From the NCBI GenBank assembly GCA_002341815.1, contig DDOT01000106.1, positions 1-12,713 of the forward strand: a DNA stretch of 12,713 bases. The letters run 5' to 3'. The stretch's first letter is position 1, and each line of letters starts with the position of its first letter. This DNA comes from Thiobacillus sp. UBA2487. GTDB lineage: Bacteria; Pseudomonadota; Gammaproteobacteria; Burkholderiales; Sulfuriferulaceae. The notes beneath the pieces are model-generated. The model did not search any database. It saw nothing but the letters and a program-made list of their open reading frames with translations, and had not been told where the DNA came from. Shown here piece after piece: positions 1 through 7,545 of this stretch. The translations under genes and the position numbers were made by a program.

Positions 1-60
1 CAGTGCTATGTGGATGGCATGGCCAGCCAAGTTAGCAGCACCAGCCAGGAAAGCGTTTGA
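1..60 (+). CDS. gcvPA: C-terminal end of probable glycine dehydrogenase (decarboxylating) subunit 1, partial
   Basis: Frame 1 is open from the left edge and ends with a TGA at 58-60, giving nineteen residues that end in SSTSQESV. The stop lies one base before the ATG of gcvPB. In bacteria with a split P-protein, gcvPA normally sits directly upstream of gcvPB, and the remnant includes a YVDGMAS stretch that resembles the C-terminal helix I recall for such subunits. Only the tail is visible, so the identity rests mainly on position. The gene continues beyond the left edge. Confidence 0.6.
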   Translation, partial: QCYVDGMASQVSSTSQESV

Positions 61-61
61 T

Positions 62-1510
62 ATGGATTTGATATTTGCTTACAGCCAAGCGGGCCGTGCT
101 GCCCATGCCCAATTGCCGGGATCTGGTGATCAACAGACTGATTTGCCTGCGCATTTATTACGTCGGCAAGCACCTGCGTTGCCCGAAGTCTCGGAAATGG
201 ATGTGGTACGACACTACACCCGATTAAGTCAGCGCAATTTCTCGATTGATACGCATTTCTATCCGCTCGGTTCTTGCACCATGAAATACAACCCGCGGGC
301 TTGTAACAGCTTGGCCATGTTGCCGGGTTTTTTGCAGCGTCATCCACTGGCACCAGCGTCCACCGGACAGGGTTATCTGCAAAGCATGTATGAATTGCAG
401 GAAATTCTGGCGGACGTTACCGGTATGGCGGCAGTGTCCTTGGCGCCCATGGCTGGCGCACACGGCGAATTTACCGGTGTCGCCATGATACGTGCCTGGC
501 ACGAATCGCGCGGTGATCATGCTCGTAAGGAAATTATCGTGCCTGATGCTGCGCATGGCACCAACCCGGCCACAGCCGCTATGTGTGGCTATACTGTGCG
601 TGAAATTCCGACTGATGCAACGGGTAATGTCGATCTGGATGCATTGCGCGCGGTGGTTGGCCCGCAAACGGCGGGGCTCATGCTGACCAATCCGTCTACC
701 CTCGGCGTGTTTGAACAAAAAATTCAAGAGATTGCCCAGATCATGCATGCAGCCGGTGGCCTGTTGTACTACGATGGCGCCAATCTCAATGCCATTCTCG
801 GGCGTATCAAACCCGGCGACATGGGGTTTGATGTCATCCATATCAACTTGCACAAAACCTTCGCCACTCCCCATGGCGGCGGCGGCCCGGGCGCAGGACC
901 GGTTGGTGTGTCACAGCGTCTGATGCCCTTTTTGCCGGTTCCTCATATTGTGCGTGGCGAGTCCGGTTATCGACTGGCTGATGAGCGCGATTTTCCGCAA
1001 AGTATCGGCCGTTTGAGCGGTTTTCATGGCAATCCCGGCGTGTTGCTGCGCGCGTATGCTTACGCGCGCATGCTCGGTAGTCAGGGGCTTGAGCGGGTAT
1101 CGCAATATGCCACGCTGAATGCCAATTATCTGATGGCACGTTTGCAACAAGCCGGTTTTGATCTGGCGTTTCCCAAACGTCGCGCCAGTCATGAATTTAT
1201 CGTAACCTTGAAAAAACTAAAGGCCGAAACGGGCGTCTCGGCCATGGATTTTGCCAAACGGTTGCTGGATTACGGTTTTCACGCCCCAACCACCTATTTC
1301 CCGATGTTGGTGCCAGAATGTCTGCTCATCGAGCCGACCGAAACCGAAACCAAAACCACCCTTGATGCATTCGCCGATGCCATGATCGCGATTGCAGCAG
1401 AAGCCCGCCAAGATCCGGCCATGGTGAATGCAGCACCGCACACCATGCCGGTGCGTCGTCTGGACGAGGTAAAAGCCGCGCGTGAGCCTAATCTGGCGTT
1501 TCGGGGATAA
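62..1510 (+). CDS. gcvPB: Glycine dehydrogenase (decarboxylating) subunit 2, P-protein of the glycine cleavage system
   Basis: This is the second half of the PLP-dependent P-protein, which decarboxylates glycine and passes the aminomethyl group to lipoyl-GcvH in the cytoplasm. The 482-residue product is normal for a GcvPB. Near residues 66-78 it has the conserved [13 protein letters not shown] segment. The cofactor lysine is K265 in the motif [18 protein letters not shown], followed by the glycine-rich loop. The C-terminus carries the usual EPTETE segment. The frame is open back to an ATG at 8, but I chose the ATG at 62. It gives the family-typical N-terminus MDLIFAYSQ, has an AGGA 11 bases upstream, and follows the preceding stop codon by one base. 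The earlier ATG would add 18 residues overlapping that upstream frame. The tight junction implies co-transcription and coupling with the upstream gcv gene. Confidence 0.96.
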   Translation: MDLIFAYSQAGRAAHAQLPGSGDQQTDLPAHLLRRQAPALPEVSEMDVVRHYTRLSQRNFSIDTHFYPLGSCTMKYNPRACNSLAMLPGFLQRHPLAPASTGQGYLQSMYELQEILADVTGMAAVSLAPMAGAHGEFTGVAMIRAWHESRGDHARKEIIVPDAAHGTNPATAAMCGYTVREIPTDATGNVDLDALRAVVGPQTAGLMLTNPSTLGVFEQKIQEIAQIMHAAGGLLYYDGANLNAILGRIKPGDMGFDVIHINLHKTFATPHGGGGPGAGPVGVSQRLMPFLPVPHIVRGESGYRLADERDFPQSIGRLSGFHGNPGVLLRAYAYARMLGSQGLERVSQYATLNANYLMARLQQAGFDLAFPKRRASHEFIVTLKKLKAETGVSAMDFAKRLLDYGFHAPTTYFPMLVPECLLIEPTETETKTTLDAFADAMIAIAAEARQDPAMVNAAPHTMPVRRLDEVKAAREPNLAFRG

Positions 1511-1513
1511 GGC

Positions 1514-1556
1514 GAGGCCGGAGCTGATGGTGGCTGCGACAATTGGTCACGGCCTC
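1514..1556 (+). terminator. Possible stem-loop downstream of gcvPB
   Basis: GAGGCCG at 1514-1520 and CGGCCTC at 1550-1556 are perfect 7-base inverted arms separated by 29 bases, starting a few bases after the gcvPB stop. The stem is GC-rich but the loop is long and only a weak T-containing stretch follows. It could be a weak terminator, an mRNA-stabilising hairpin or chance. Confidence 0.25.
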
Positions 1557-1573
1557 TGTTGATTCGAAGCCAT

Positions 1574-1617
1574 TATAATCACCACCCGTCAGATCAATAC
1601 TTATAAGGGGACGAGCG
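1574..1617 (+). promoter_or_regulatory. Candidate -10 element and ribosome binding site of the outer-membrane protein gene
   Basis: A perfect TATAAT lies at 1574-1579, about 39 bases before the ATG at 1618, which would place the transcript start near 1586. No convincing -35 hexamer sits 16-18 bases upstream, so the promoter is either activator-dependent or weaker than the -10 suggests. A strong Shine-Dalgarno, AAGGGG at 1605-1610, is 7 bases from the ATG. Confidence 0.4.
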
Positions 1618-2589
1618 ATGAAGGGGCAAAAGGCAGTATTGCGTCACGGGATGGTGGTTTTGGCGTTGGTAAGCACCGGCTTGCCAACCGTTGCATCTGC
1701 ATGTGCCTGTGGTTGTGGCATTTTTGATGTGGGATTGCCGGGATTGCCGGTATCTGGTTCAAGCAACCAGGTATCATTGCAGTACAGTTACATGAATCAA
1801 GACACCAATCATCAGTTTACTAACAATGTGTCGAGTGACTTAAATCCGGACAAACAAATCCAGACCGATTTTTATTCTTTATACGGTCAACATATGTTTA
1901 ATCGGGAATGGGGCATCATGGCCATGGTTCCCGTTTGGCATCGTTCATTTACCACCGATGTGAATGGCTCGCCCGGGATCACCGATGCATCTCAGGCAGT
2001 TACGCCGAATTTACAAAATCAAACGGTTAATGCGTTATCTGATATTCGGGTCGAAGGTATGTACACCGGATTTTCGCCAGACATGTCCTCCGGACTGACG
2101 TTCGGATTAAAACTGCCCACGGGAGCGTACAATGAAACCTTGATGGATCGGGATACCGCACCCGGCACCGGCACGACAGATGTATTGCTGGGGGGATACC
2201 ATGAAGGCCATATCAATACCGATTATGTGTGGTTTACCCAAGGCACTTGGCGACATGCGCTCAACAGCATGAATGGCTATCGGCCAGGTGACAGCGTGAA
2301 TTTTACGGCTGGCATTACCGATAACGCATGGGAAAAAACCACCAAAATCATGCCCATGTTGCAAGTAAATGCCCAATACCGCACCCATGATGAAGGTGGT
2401 GGCGATGCTGCCAACGGCAATATGAATAGTGGTTATAAAACACTCTACCTGGCACCTGGAATCCTCGCTAATCTGGATAATCATTGGCAAATGAACGCAT
2501 CGATTTACCTCCCGATTTACCGTGTGTCCAATGGCGATCAATTGGTTGCGCCAGAGCTGTTTAGCGCAGGCATCACCTATCTGTTCTAA
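1618..2589 (+). CDS. Outer-membrane beta-barrel protein with N-terminal CxCxC motif (MetA-pathway/transporter-like family)
   Basis: The product has 323 residues. A clear Sec signal peptide (positive n-region, hydrophobic residues 11-22) ends at about VASA28, so the mature protein would begin CACGCG, with C29, C31 and C33. These are the only cysteines in the protein. The rest looks like an outer-membrane barrel: alternating aromatic/polar strands (QYSYMNQ, FYSLYGQHMF, KTLYLAPGI) and a C-terminal strand ending in phenylalanine (AGITYLF), the usual BamA-recognised terminus. I recall proteobacterial relatives that begin CACGCGVFDVG and are loosely annotated as transporters or MetA-like phenol-pathway proteins, with no firm function. 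A lipoprotein reading of VASAC is less likely because position -3 is alanine. The start is supported by AAGGGG 7 bases upstream. The gene converges on livF with only 23 bases between stops. The barrel call is fairly safe, but the role is unknown. Confidence 0.85.
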   Translation: MKGQKAVLRHGMVVLALVSTGLPTVASACACGCGIFDVGLPGLPVSGSSNQVSLQYSYMNQDTNHQFTNNVSSDLNPDKQIQTDFYSLYGQHMFNREWGIMAMVPVWHRSFTTDVNGSPGITDASQAVTPNLQNQTVNALSDIRVEGMYTGFSPDMSSGLTFGLKLPTGAYNETLMDRDTAPGTGTTDVLLGGYHEGHINTDYVWFTQGTWRHALNSMNGYRPGDSVNFTAGITDNAWEKTTKIMPMLQVNAQYRTHDEGGGDAANGNMNSGYKTLYLAPGILANLDNHWQMNASIYLPIYRVSNGDQLVAPELFSAGITYLF

Positions 2590-2612
2590 CTCGCCCTTTT
2601 TATCGGGTTAAC

Positions 2613-3329
2613 TCAGTCGGCGTGCCCAAGGTAGGCCGCTTGTACTTGCGGGTTGTTGAGCAGGTTTTGGCTGCTGCCGGTGAGGGTGATGCGGCCGGTT
2701 TCCATGACATAGCCGCGCTGACCGAAGCGCAACGCCAGAGATGCATTTTGCTCAACCAGCAAGATTGCCAGATCGGGATGCTGCTGCTGTTCGAGGCTTT
2801 GATAAATGACGTTGGTCATGATGGGGGCTAGTCCCATGCTGGGTTCATCCAGCAGCAACAACCGAGGTTGGGCGAGCAGGGCGCGTTGAATGGCGAGCAG
2901 TTGCTGTTCGCCGCCCGACAGTTGTCCGGCGCGTTGAGCTCGTCGTTCAGCCAGACGCGGGAAGGTGTCAAAAATGCGGTTGATGTCGTGTTGCACCGAG
3001 ACGACATCTTTGCGTAACCATGCCCCTAGTTGCAGGTTTTCCAGCACACTGAGTTGTTTGAATATCCCCCGTCCTTCCGGGACCAGGGCAATACCACGGC
3101 TCGCAATCTGGTGGGCGGGCTGGTGACTGATGGTGTGTCCGTTGCTTTCAATATGGCCGCTGGCAGGCAACAGGCCGGCAATGGCGTTAAGCAATGAGGT
3201 TTTACCGGCGCCATTGGCGCCGATCAGGCAGACCCGTTCGCCAGGCATGACGCTTAGCGAAACGTGTTGCACCGCATGTAGTTTGCCGTAGTGAACGGAT
3301 ACCTTGTCGATGTGCAGAATCGGCTTCAT
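2613..3329 (-). CDS. livF: Branched-chain amino acid ABC transporter, ATP-binding protein LivF
   Basis: One of the two nucleotide-binding subunits that power the importer from the cytoplasmic face. The product has 238 residues, normal for LivF. Visible motifs are Walker A GANGAGKT (37-44), ABC signature LSGGE (137-141), Walker B LLLLDEP (157-163) and the LivF-type LVEQNA segment (191-196), where most ABC ATPases have the H-loop histidine. The frame is open further upstream to 3437, but the ATG at 3329 gives the family N-terminus MKPILHIDKV. It overlaps the livG stop in ATGA and has GGGAGG about 6 bases upstream. It is the last gene of the livKHMGF cluster, convergent with the outer-membrane protein gene. 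I see no strong terminator in the 23-base gap, so transcripts may run into each other. Confidence 0.96.
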   Translation of the reverse strand: MKPILHIDKVSVHYGKLHAVQHVSLSVMPGERVCLIGANGAGKTSLLNAIAGLLPASGHIESNGHTISHQPAHQIASRGIALVPEGRGIFKQLSVLENLQLGAWLRKDVVSVQHDINRIFDTFPRLAERRAQRAGQLSGGEQQLLAIQRALLAQPRLLLLDEPSMGLAPIMTNVIYQSLEQQQHPDLAILLVEQNASLALRFGQRGYVMETGRITLTGSSQNLLNNPQVQAAYLGHAD

Positions 3330-4093
3330 GTATCGCCTCCCAGCCAGGCTTGAATCACGCGTGGGTGATGGCGTACCTTGTCGGGGGTATCCACGGTGAC
3401 CAGTTCGCCAAAATCCAGTACGGCCATGCGATGACACAGTTGCATCATGAATTGAACGTCGTGCTCAATGACCAGAAGCGTCAGGTTGAATTCCTGATGT
3501 AACGCGTGCATCAGTTCGCGCAGGCTGTCACGCTCGCTCGGGTTCATGCCGGCTGCCGGTTCATCGAGCGCCAGCAGCCGTGGCTGGCTGGCGAGTGCGC
3601 GGGCAATTTCCAAACGGCGCTGATCGCCATATGGCAGGTTGGCGGCCAAGGTGTTGCTGTGGCGTGATATGCCAACCAGCGTCAGCAGGTGGTGGGCTTG
3701 CGCTTTGCTGTGGGTTTCCTCACGACGCGTGCCGGCATTGCGCAGGATGGCACCTAATATGCCGGCATGGGTGCGACTATGCATGCCGACCATGACATTC
3801 TCCAACGCGGTCATGCCGGAAAACAAGCGAATATTCTGAAAGGTACGGGCAATCCCCAAGCGCAAAATTTTGTGCGGGGGCAGATTTTGCAAGGGGCACT
3901 GGTTGAATGTGATATGTCCCGCGCTGACGGGCAATACCCCGGTGATCAGGTTGAAGAGCGTGGTTTTACCGGCGCCGTTGGGCCCGATCAGGCCAAAAAT
4001 TTCACCTGACTGGATTGAAAACGACACGTTTGTAAGTGCTTGCACACCGCCAAAGCTCTTGCTGACCTGATTTATTTTAAGGAGTTCAGTCAT
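3326..4093 (-). CDS. livG: Branched-chain amino acid ABC transporter, ATP-binding protein LivG
   Basis: Second nucleotide-binding subunit, a partner of LivF. The product has 255 residues, typical for LivG. It shows Walker A GPNGAGKT (37-44), the family-specific ARTFQNIRLF Q-loop region (82-91), a signature variant LPYGDQRRLEIARAL (153-167), Walker B RLLALDEPAAGMNP (172-185) and H-loop H211 in IEHDV. The YG in place of SG in the signature is normal for LivG. The ATG overlaps the livM stop by four bases (ATGA) and is preceded by GGAGA about 7 bases upstream. It overlaps livF in the same way at its end, so translation of livM, livG and livF is probably coupled. Confidence 0.97.
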   Translation of the reverse strand: MTELLKINQVSKSFGGVQALTNVSFSIQSGEIFGLIGPNGAGKTTLFNLITGVLPVSAGHITFNQCPLQNLPPHKILRLGIARTFQNIRLFSGMTALENVMVGMHSRTHAGILGAILRNAGTRREETHSKAQAHHLLTLVGISRHSNTLAANLPYGDQRRLEIARALASQPRLLALDEPAAGMNPSERDSLRELMHALHQEFNLTLLVIEHDVQFMMQLCHRMAVLDFGELVTVDTPDKVRHHPRVIQAWLGGDT

Positions 4094-5148
4094 GAGCGTT
4101 CTCCGGCATATTCACGATGATGGCGGCGGGAGGGCCAGAGGCCGGCCGGGCGCAACAGCATCATGACAACCAGTGCCATACCAAACAGCAGCATACGGAA
4201 GTTATTGGGGTCGACCACGACCCGCCCGAATTGATTTAGTTGCCACTGTCCGATCATGCGCAGTGCTTCGGGGAATGCGGTTAGGATCAGGGCGCCCAAT
4301 ACCACACCAAATACATTACCCATGCCGCCCAGTACGATCATGCACAGAATCATCACTGATTCCATCAGGTTAAAACTTTCCGGGCTGACAAAGCCTTGAA
4401 AACCGGCAAACAGCCCGCCTGCCAAACCGCCAAACGTTGCGCCCATAGCAAAGGCCAACAGTTTGTAATTGCGCAGGGCAATGCCACTGGCAGCGGCGGC
4501 CAGCTCATCTTCACGAATGGCGGCCCAAGCCCGCCCGACCCGGGAGTGTTGCAAGCGCAGCGCAACCCACATGATGAGCAAGGTAATGGCCAGAAACAGA
4601 TAATAGTATTGTACAGGACCGGTTAAACCGGGCAGCCATTGGGTATGGTTATGTGAGAAAGAAAATGTGCCGATGTGAATGGGGTCAATTAAACTGATCC
4701 CTTGCGGGCCATTGGTGATGTTGATTGGCTCATTCAGGTTGTTAAGGAAAATTCGGATGATCTCGCCAAACCCCAAGGTGACAATGGCCAGGTAGTCACC
4801 GCGCAAGCGTAAGGTGGGTGTGCCCAGCAAGACACCGAACAGACCTGCACAGGCTGCGCCTAATGGCAGTACCACCCAAACAGGCCAGTGCAGGCCGAAT
4901 TGGGGCGAATTCAACAACGCATACACATAAGCCCCCATCGCGTAAAATGCAATGTAGCCCAGATCAAGCAGCCCGGCATAACCCACGACGATATTCAGAC
5001 CCAGGGCCAGCATGCTGTACAGTAGCGCGAGATCAATGATGCGCACCCAACCGCGGCCCAAACCGAATTGCAGTACAAATGGCAATGCCAACAGGGTAAT
5101 GGCAAGAGCGCTATAACTCAGTCTGACGTTTTTGGGAGTGCGTGTCAT
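4090..5148 (-). CDS. livM: Branched-chain amino acid ABC transporter, permease LivM
   Basis: Inner-membrane permease that forms the channel with LivH. The product has 352 residues, mostly hydrophobic helices. Family landmarks are NIVVGYAGLLDLGY (52-65), LRGDYLAIVTLGFGEIIRI (114-132) and the cytoplasmic coupling loop SRVGRAWAAIREDELAA (202-218), which contacts the ATPases. The frame could begin at a TTG at 5154 overlapping the livH stop. I chose the ATG at 5148, two bases after the livH TGA, because AGGG lies 7 bases upstream of it and only 1 base from the TTG. It is shorter than E. coli LivM (about 425) but ordinary for this family in other bacteria. Confidence 0.95.
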   Translation of the reverse strand: MTRTPKNVRLSYSALAITLLALPFVLQFGLGRGWVRIIDLALLYSMLALGLNIVVGYAGLLDLGYIAFYAMGAYVYALLNSPQFGLHWPVWVVLPLGAACAGLFGVLLGTPTLRLRGDYLAIVTLGFGEIIRIFLNNLNEPINITNGPQGISLIDPIHIGTFSFSHNHTQWLPGLTGPVQYYYLFLAITLLIMWVALRLQHSRVGRAWAAIREDELAAAASGIALRNYKLLAFAMGATFGGLAGGLFAGFQGFVSPESFNLMESVMILCMIVLGGMGNVFGVVLGALILTAFPEALRMIGQWQLNQFGRVVVDPNNFRMLLFGMALVVMMLLRPAGLWPSRRHHREYAGERS

Positions 5149-5150
5149 AA

Positions 5151-6074
5151 TCAAGCCCTGTCTGCTGTTGATTCGCCCAGTAGTCCGGCAGGCCGGATAA
5201 TCAGGATGGCAATCAGCACAAAAAAGGCGAATACATCCTGGTAATTACTGCCAAACAGACCATGGGTTAGGGGCCCGATGTAACCGGCCCCTAAACTTTC
5301 GATGATACCCAGCAGCAATCCGCCCAGCATAGCGCCGCGGATATTGCCAATACCGCCCAACACGGCAGCCGAAAATGCCTTTAATCCTAACAAGAAGCCC
5401 ATATAGTAATGCGCCAATCCATAGTAAGCGCTCACTAAAAAACCGCCTATGGCGGCCAGGCTGGAACCAATGACAAATGTGACAGCAATGATCCGGTTGG
5501 CATCAATACCCATCAAACCGGCCAGCCGGGGTGACTGGGCTGTGGCGCGCATGGCACGGCCAAGAGGCGTGCGACGTACCAGGCTATCGAGTATCAGCAT
5601 GAGCAAGGCCGACGTTATCAGAATGATGAGCTGTACATCGGTCAGGCGCGCACCGGCGACATCAATCCAGCCTTGTGGTAGTAAGGGTGGAAAGGAGATG
5701 TATTGCCGCCCCCAAATCAGCATCGCCAAATTTTGCAAAATAATGGATACGCCAATGGCGGTAATCAGCGGCGCCAGGCGGGGGGCGTGGCGCAGTGGTC
5801 GGTAGGCAATGCGCTCAATCAACAAACCCAGTGCGGAACAACCCGCAATGGCGGTGAGCAGGCCAGCCAATAAAATAACGGGTATGGGTAGCGCACTGCC
5901 TGTCAGGTGGGTAATCACCGCCAAGGCCAACATGGCGCCGATCATGGTAATTTCGCCGTGAGCAAAGTTGATAAGCCCCAAGATGCCGTACACCATGGTG
6001 TAACCCAGCGCAATCAGCGCATAGACGCTGCCTAACACCAGTCCATTGATCAGTTGTTGCAGAAATATATCCAT
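5151..6074 (-). CDS. livH: Branched-chain amino acid ABC transporter, permease LivH
   Basis: Inner-membrane permease paired with LivM. The product has 307 residues, almost exactly the E. coli LivH length. It carries the family signature LGYTMVYGILGLINFAHGE (23-41), the conserved RLAPLITAIGVSI stretch (99-111) and the coupling loop GRAMRATAQSPRLAGLMGID (172-191). The open frame extends to 6116 inside the upstream gene, but the ATG at 6074 gives the normal N-terminus MDIFLQQLINGLVLGS. It shares one base with the livK stop (TAATG). There is no recognisable Shine-Dalgarno before it (CTGCTGCACACTA), so expression probably depends on re-initiation by ribosomes finishing livK. Confidence 0.96.
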   Translation of the reverse strand: MDIFLQQLINGLVLGSVYALIALGYTMVYGILGLINFAHGEITMIGAMLALAVITHLTGSALPIPVILLAGLLTAIAGCSALGLLIERIAYRPLRHAPRLAPLITAIGVSIILQNLAMLIWGRQYISFPPLLPQGWIDVAGARLTDVQLIILITSALLMLILDSLVRRTPLGRAMRATAQSPRLAGLMGIDANRIIAVTFVIGSSLAAIGGFLVSAYYGLAHYYMGFLLGLKAFSAAVLGGIGNIRGAMLGGLLLGIIESLGAGYIGPLTHGLFGSNYQDVFAFFVLIAILIIRPAGLLGESTADRA

Positions 6075-7219
6075 TAGTGTGCAGCAGTGTTGGTTAAGGT
6101 GGTCAGGGGTTGCCAATGGGTATTGATGACTTTGTATAGGGTCACCGTGCCTTGGGCTAAATCACCATGACGATCAAAGCTTATATTGCCGGTAACACCT
6201 TGATAGTGAGTGCTCGCAAGCATGGGTAGATATTTTGCCGGATCGGCGGATTGTGCACGTTGCATGGCATTTGCCATTACATACACCGCGTCGTAGGCAT
6301 AAGGCGCATAGTTTTGGATGGGGCCGAAGCGTGTCGTAAATTCGCGCTTGAAGCGGGCACCTCCTGGCATTTGATCCAATGGCAAGCCGGGGTTAGAGGC
6401 AATGGTGCCGTCGGCAGCTTGCCCTGCCAGCTTGATGAATTGATCGGTTTGCACGCCGTCACCACCCAGTAATTGTGCATTAAGCCCCAGTTGTCGCATT
6501 TGACGGGCTAATGGCCCGGCTTGGGGGTCCATGCCGCCAAAAAATACCACATCAGGGGCAGATGCTTTAATGCTGGTTAAAATCGACAGAAAATCGGTGG
6601 CATGATCGGTGGTGTATTCGCGATCCACGATCTGGGCGCCGTTGGTAGTGGCGGCTCGCGCAAATTCGTCGGCCAAGCCTTGCCCGTATGCGGTACGGTC
6701 ATCGACGACAGCAATCCGTTTGGCGTGCAAGTTGCGTGTTGCGTATTGTGCAAGCGCACTGCCTTGCTGGCTATCGTTGGTCATAACGCGCCAAGCGGTT
6801 TTAAAGCCCAGATGGGTATACGCAATTGCGGTGGAAGACGGCGAGATTTGGGGAATGCCGGCATCATCATACACGCGGGCAGCCGGAATGCTGGCACCAG
6901 AATTTAAGTGACCGATTACACCGGCAACGTCGTCATCGGCAAACTGCTGGGCCACCGTGGTGGCAATTTTCGGATCTGCCTGATCATCTTCTGCCAGCAA
7001 TTGCAATCGGTACGTTTTTCCAGCCAGGATGATGCCACCGGCGGCATTGATGTCGTCCACAGCCAATTGCGCCCCATTGGCATTGTCTTGTCCTAAATGG
7101 GCTTGCGGGCCGGACAGGGGCGATGCCGACCCGATGCGAATAATGTTGGCAGGTTGGTTGTTGTGACTGCAACCGGCCAGCAATACCCCACTCATCGCCA
7201 AGGTCGCGCGAATGACCAT
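6074..7219 (-). CDS. livK: Branched-chain amino acid type ABC transporter substrate-binding lipoprotein (LivK/BraC family)
   Basis: Extracytoplasmic receptor for the LivHMGF importer, type I periplasmic-binding fold. From the ATG at 7219 it has 381 residues. The signal peptide ends in a perfect lipobox LLAGC with C17, followed by S18, so it is likely a lipoprotein modified by Lgt. The mature part begins IRIGSASPLSGPQAHLGQD, typical of the family. Ligand-loop counterparts visible are NSGAS (106-110), SPSST (126-130) and Y178. The position of the ammonium-binding glutamate of E. coli LIV-binding protein appears to be Q233 (GGMDPQAGP), so the exact substrate is uncertain. Leucine, isoleucine or valine is favoured by the ilvD linkage, but other amino acids or amides are possible. 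An alternative ATG at 7255 would add 12 residues with a more basic n-region and overlap the cytochrome gene by 19 bases. I prefer 7219 because it avoids the overlap and has AGG 6 bases upstream. Confidence 0.92.
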   Translation of the reverse strand: MVIRATLAMSGVLLAGCSHNNQPANIIRIGSASPLSGPQAHLGQDNANGAQLAVDDINAAGGIILAGKTYRLQLLAEDDQADPKIATTVAQQFADDDVAGVIGHLNSGASIPAARVYDDAGIPQISPSSTAIAYTHLGFKTAWRVMTNDSQQGSALAQYATRNLHAKRIAVVDDRTAYGQGLADEFARAATTNGAQIVDREYTTDHATDFLSILTSIKASAPDVVFFGGMDPQAGPLARQMRQLGLNAQLLGGDGVQTDQFIKLAGQAADGTIASNPGLPLDQMPGGARFKREFTTRFGPIQNYAPYAYDAVYVMANAMQRAQSADPAKYLPMLASTHYQGVTGNISFDRHGDLAQGTVTLYKVINTHWQPLTTLTNTAAH

Positions 7220-7236
7220 TAATGCCTGTTTGCGTT

Positions 7237-7545
7237 TTATTGTGCGAGCACCCATTTAACCAGTGCCTTAAGATCGTCAGGATTGGCTTGCGGATTCGGC
7301 GGCATCGGGGTGTTGCCCCAATTGCCGGCACCGCCATGCTGAACTTTATACAGAAGTTTGTCGAATGCGTTGGGGTCATTGTGATAGCGCAGCGCAATGG
7401 TGTGAAACGCCGGACCGATTTTTTTCTGTTGAACGTCATGGCAGGTTAAACACGCATTTTGGGCGGCCAAAGACAGTCCGGCGTCATCGGCGTATACAAC
7501 ACGGCTGGTTAGCAAGGTAATGGCGAGCAGAAACAAGGTTTTCAT
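7237..7545 (-). CDS. Small monohaem class I cytochrome c (c551/c552-like)
   Basis: A 102-residue exported electron carrier. It has a signal peptide with cleavage around VVYA19/DDAG. The haem site CLTCH is at residues 32-36 (H36 proximal ligand), GPAFHTIALRY follows, and the probable distal methionine is M81 in NTPMPPNP, the pattern of Pseudomonas c551-type cytochromes. The mature protein is about 83 residues, the usual size. It would work in the periplasm between membrane redox complexes. Its ATG overlaps the stop of the ParA-like gene in ATGA, and its stop lies 17 bases before the chosen livK start, so it is embedded in the ilvD-liv unit. Which partner it serves is not evident; none of the neighbours is a redox enzyme that obviously uses it. 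Confidence 0.93.
   Translation of the reverse strand: MKTLFLLAITLLTSRVVYADDAGLSLAAQNACLTCHDVQQKKIGPAFHTIALRYHNDPNAFDKLLYKVQHGGAGNWGNTPMPPNPQANPDDLKALVKWVLAQ

Noticed and set aside
8..61. Upstream ATG at 8 as the start of gcvPB
   Set aside because: It adds 18 residues not typical of the family, overlaps the tail of the upstream frame that stops at 60, and the ATG at 62 has a ribosome binding site and the canonical N-terminus.
224..874. Long antisense open frame opposite gcvPB
   Set aside because: It lies wholly within a well-identified gene, its translation resembles no family I know, and its cysteine/histidine-rich composition is typical of a codon-bias shadow.
2590..2612. Bidirectional intrinsic terminator between the outer-membrane protein gene and livF
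   Set aside because: Only three contiguous base pairs can form around the T-run, too weak to call.
5149..5154. TTG start for livM overlapping the livH stop
   Set aside because: The Shine-Dalgarno AGGG is only one base from the TTG but seven from the ATG at 5148, which fits much better.
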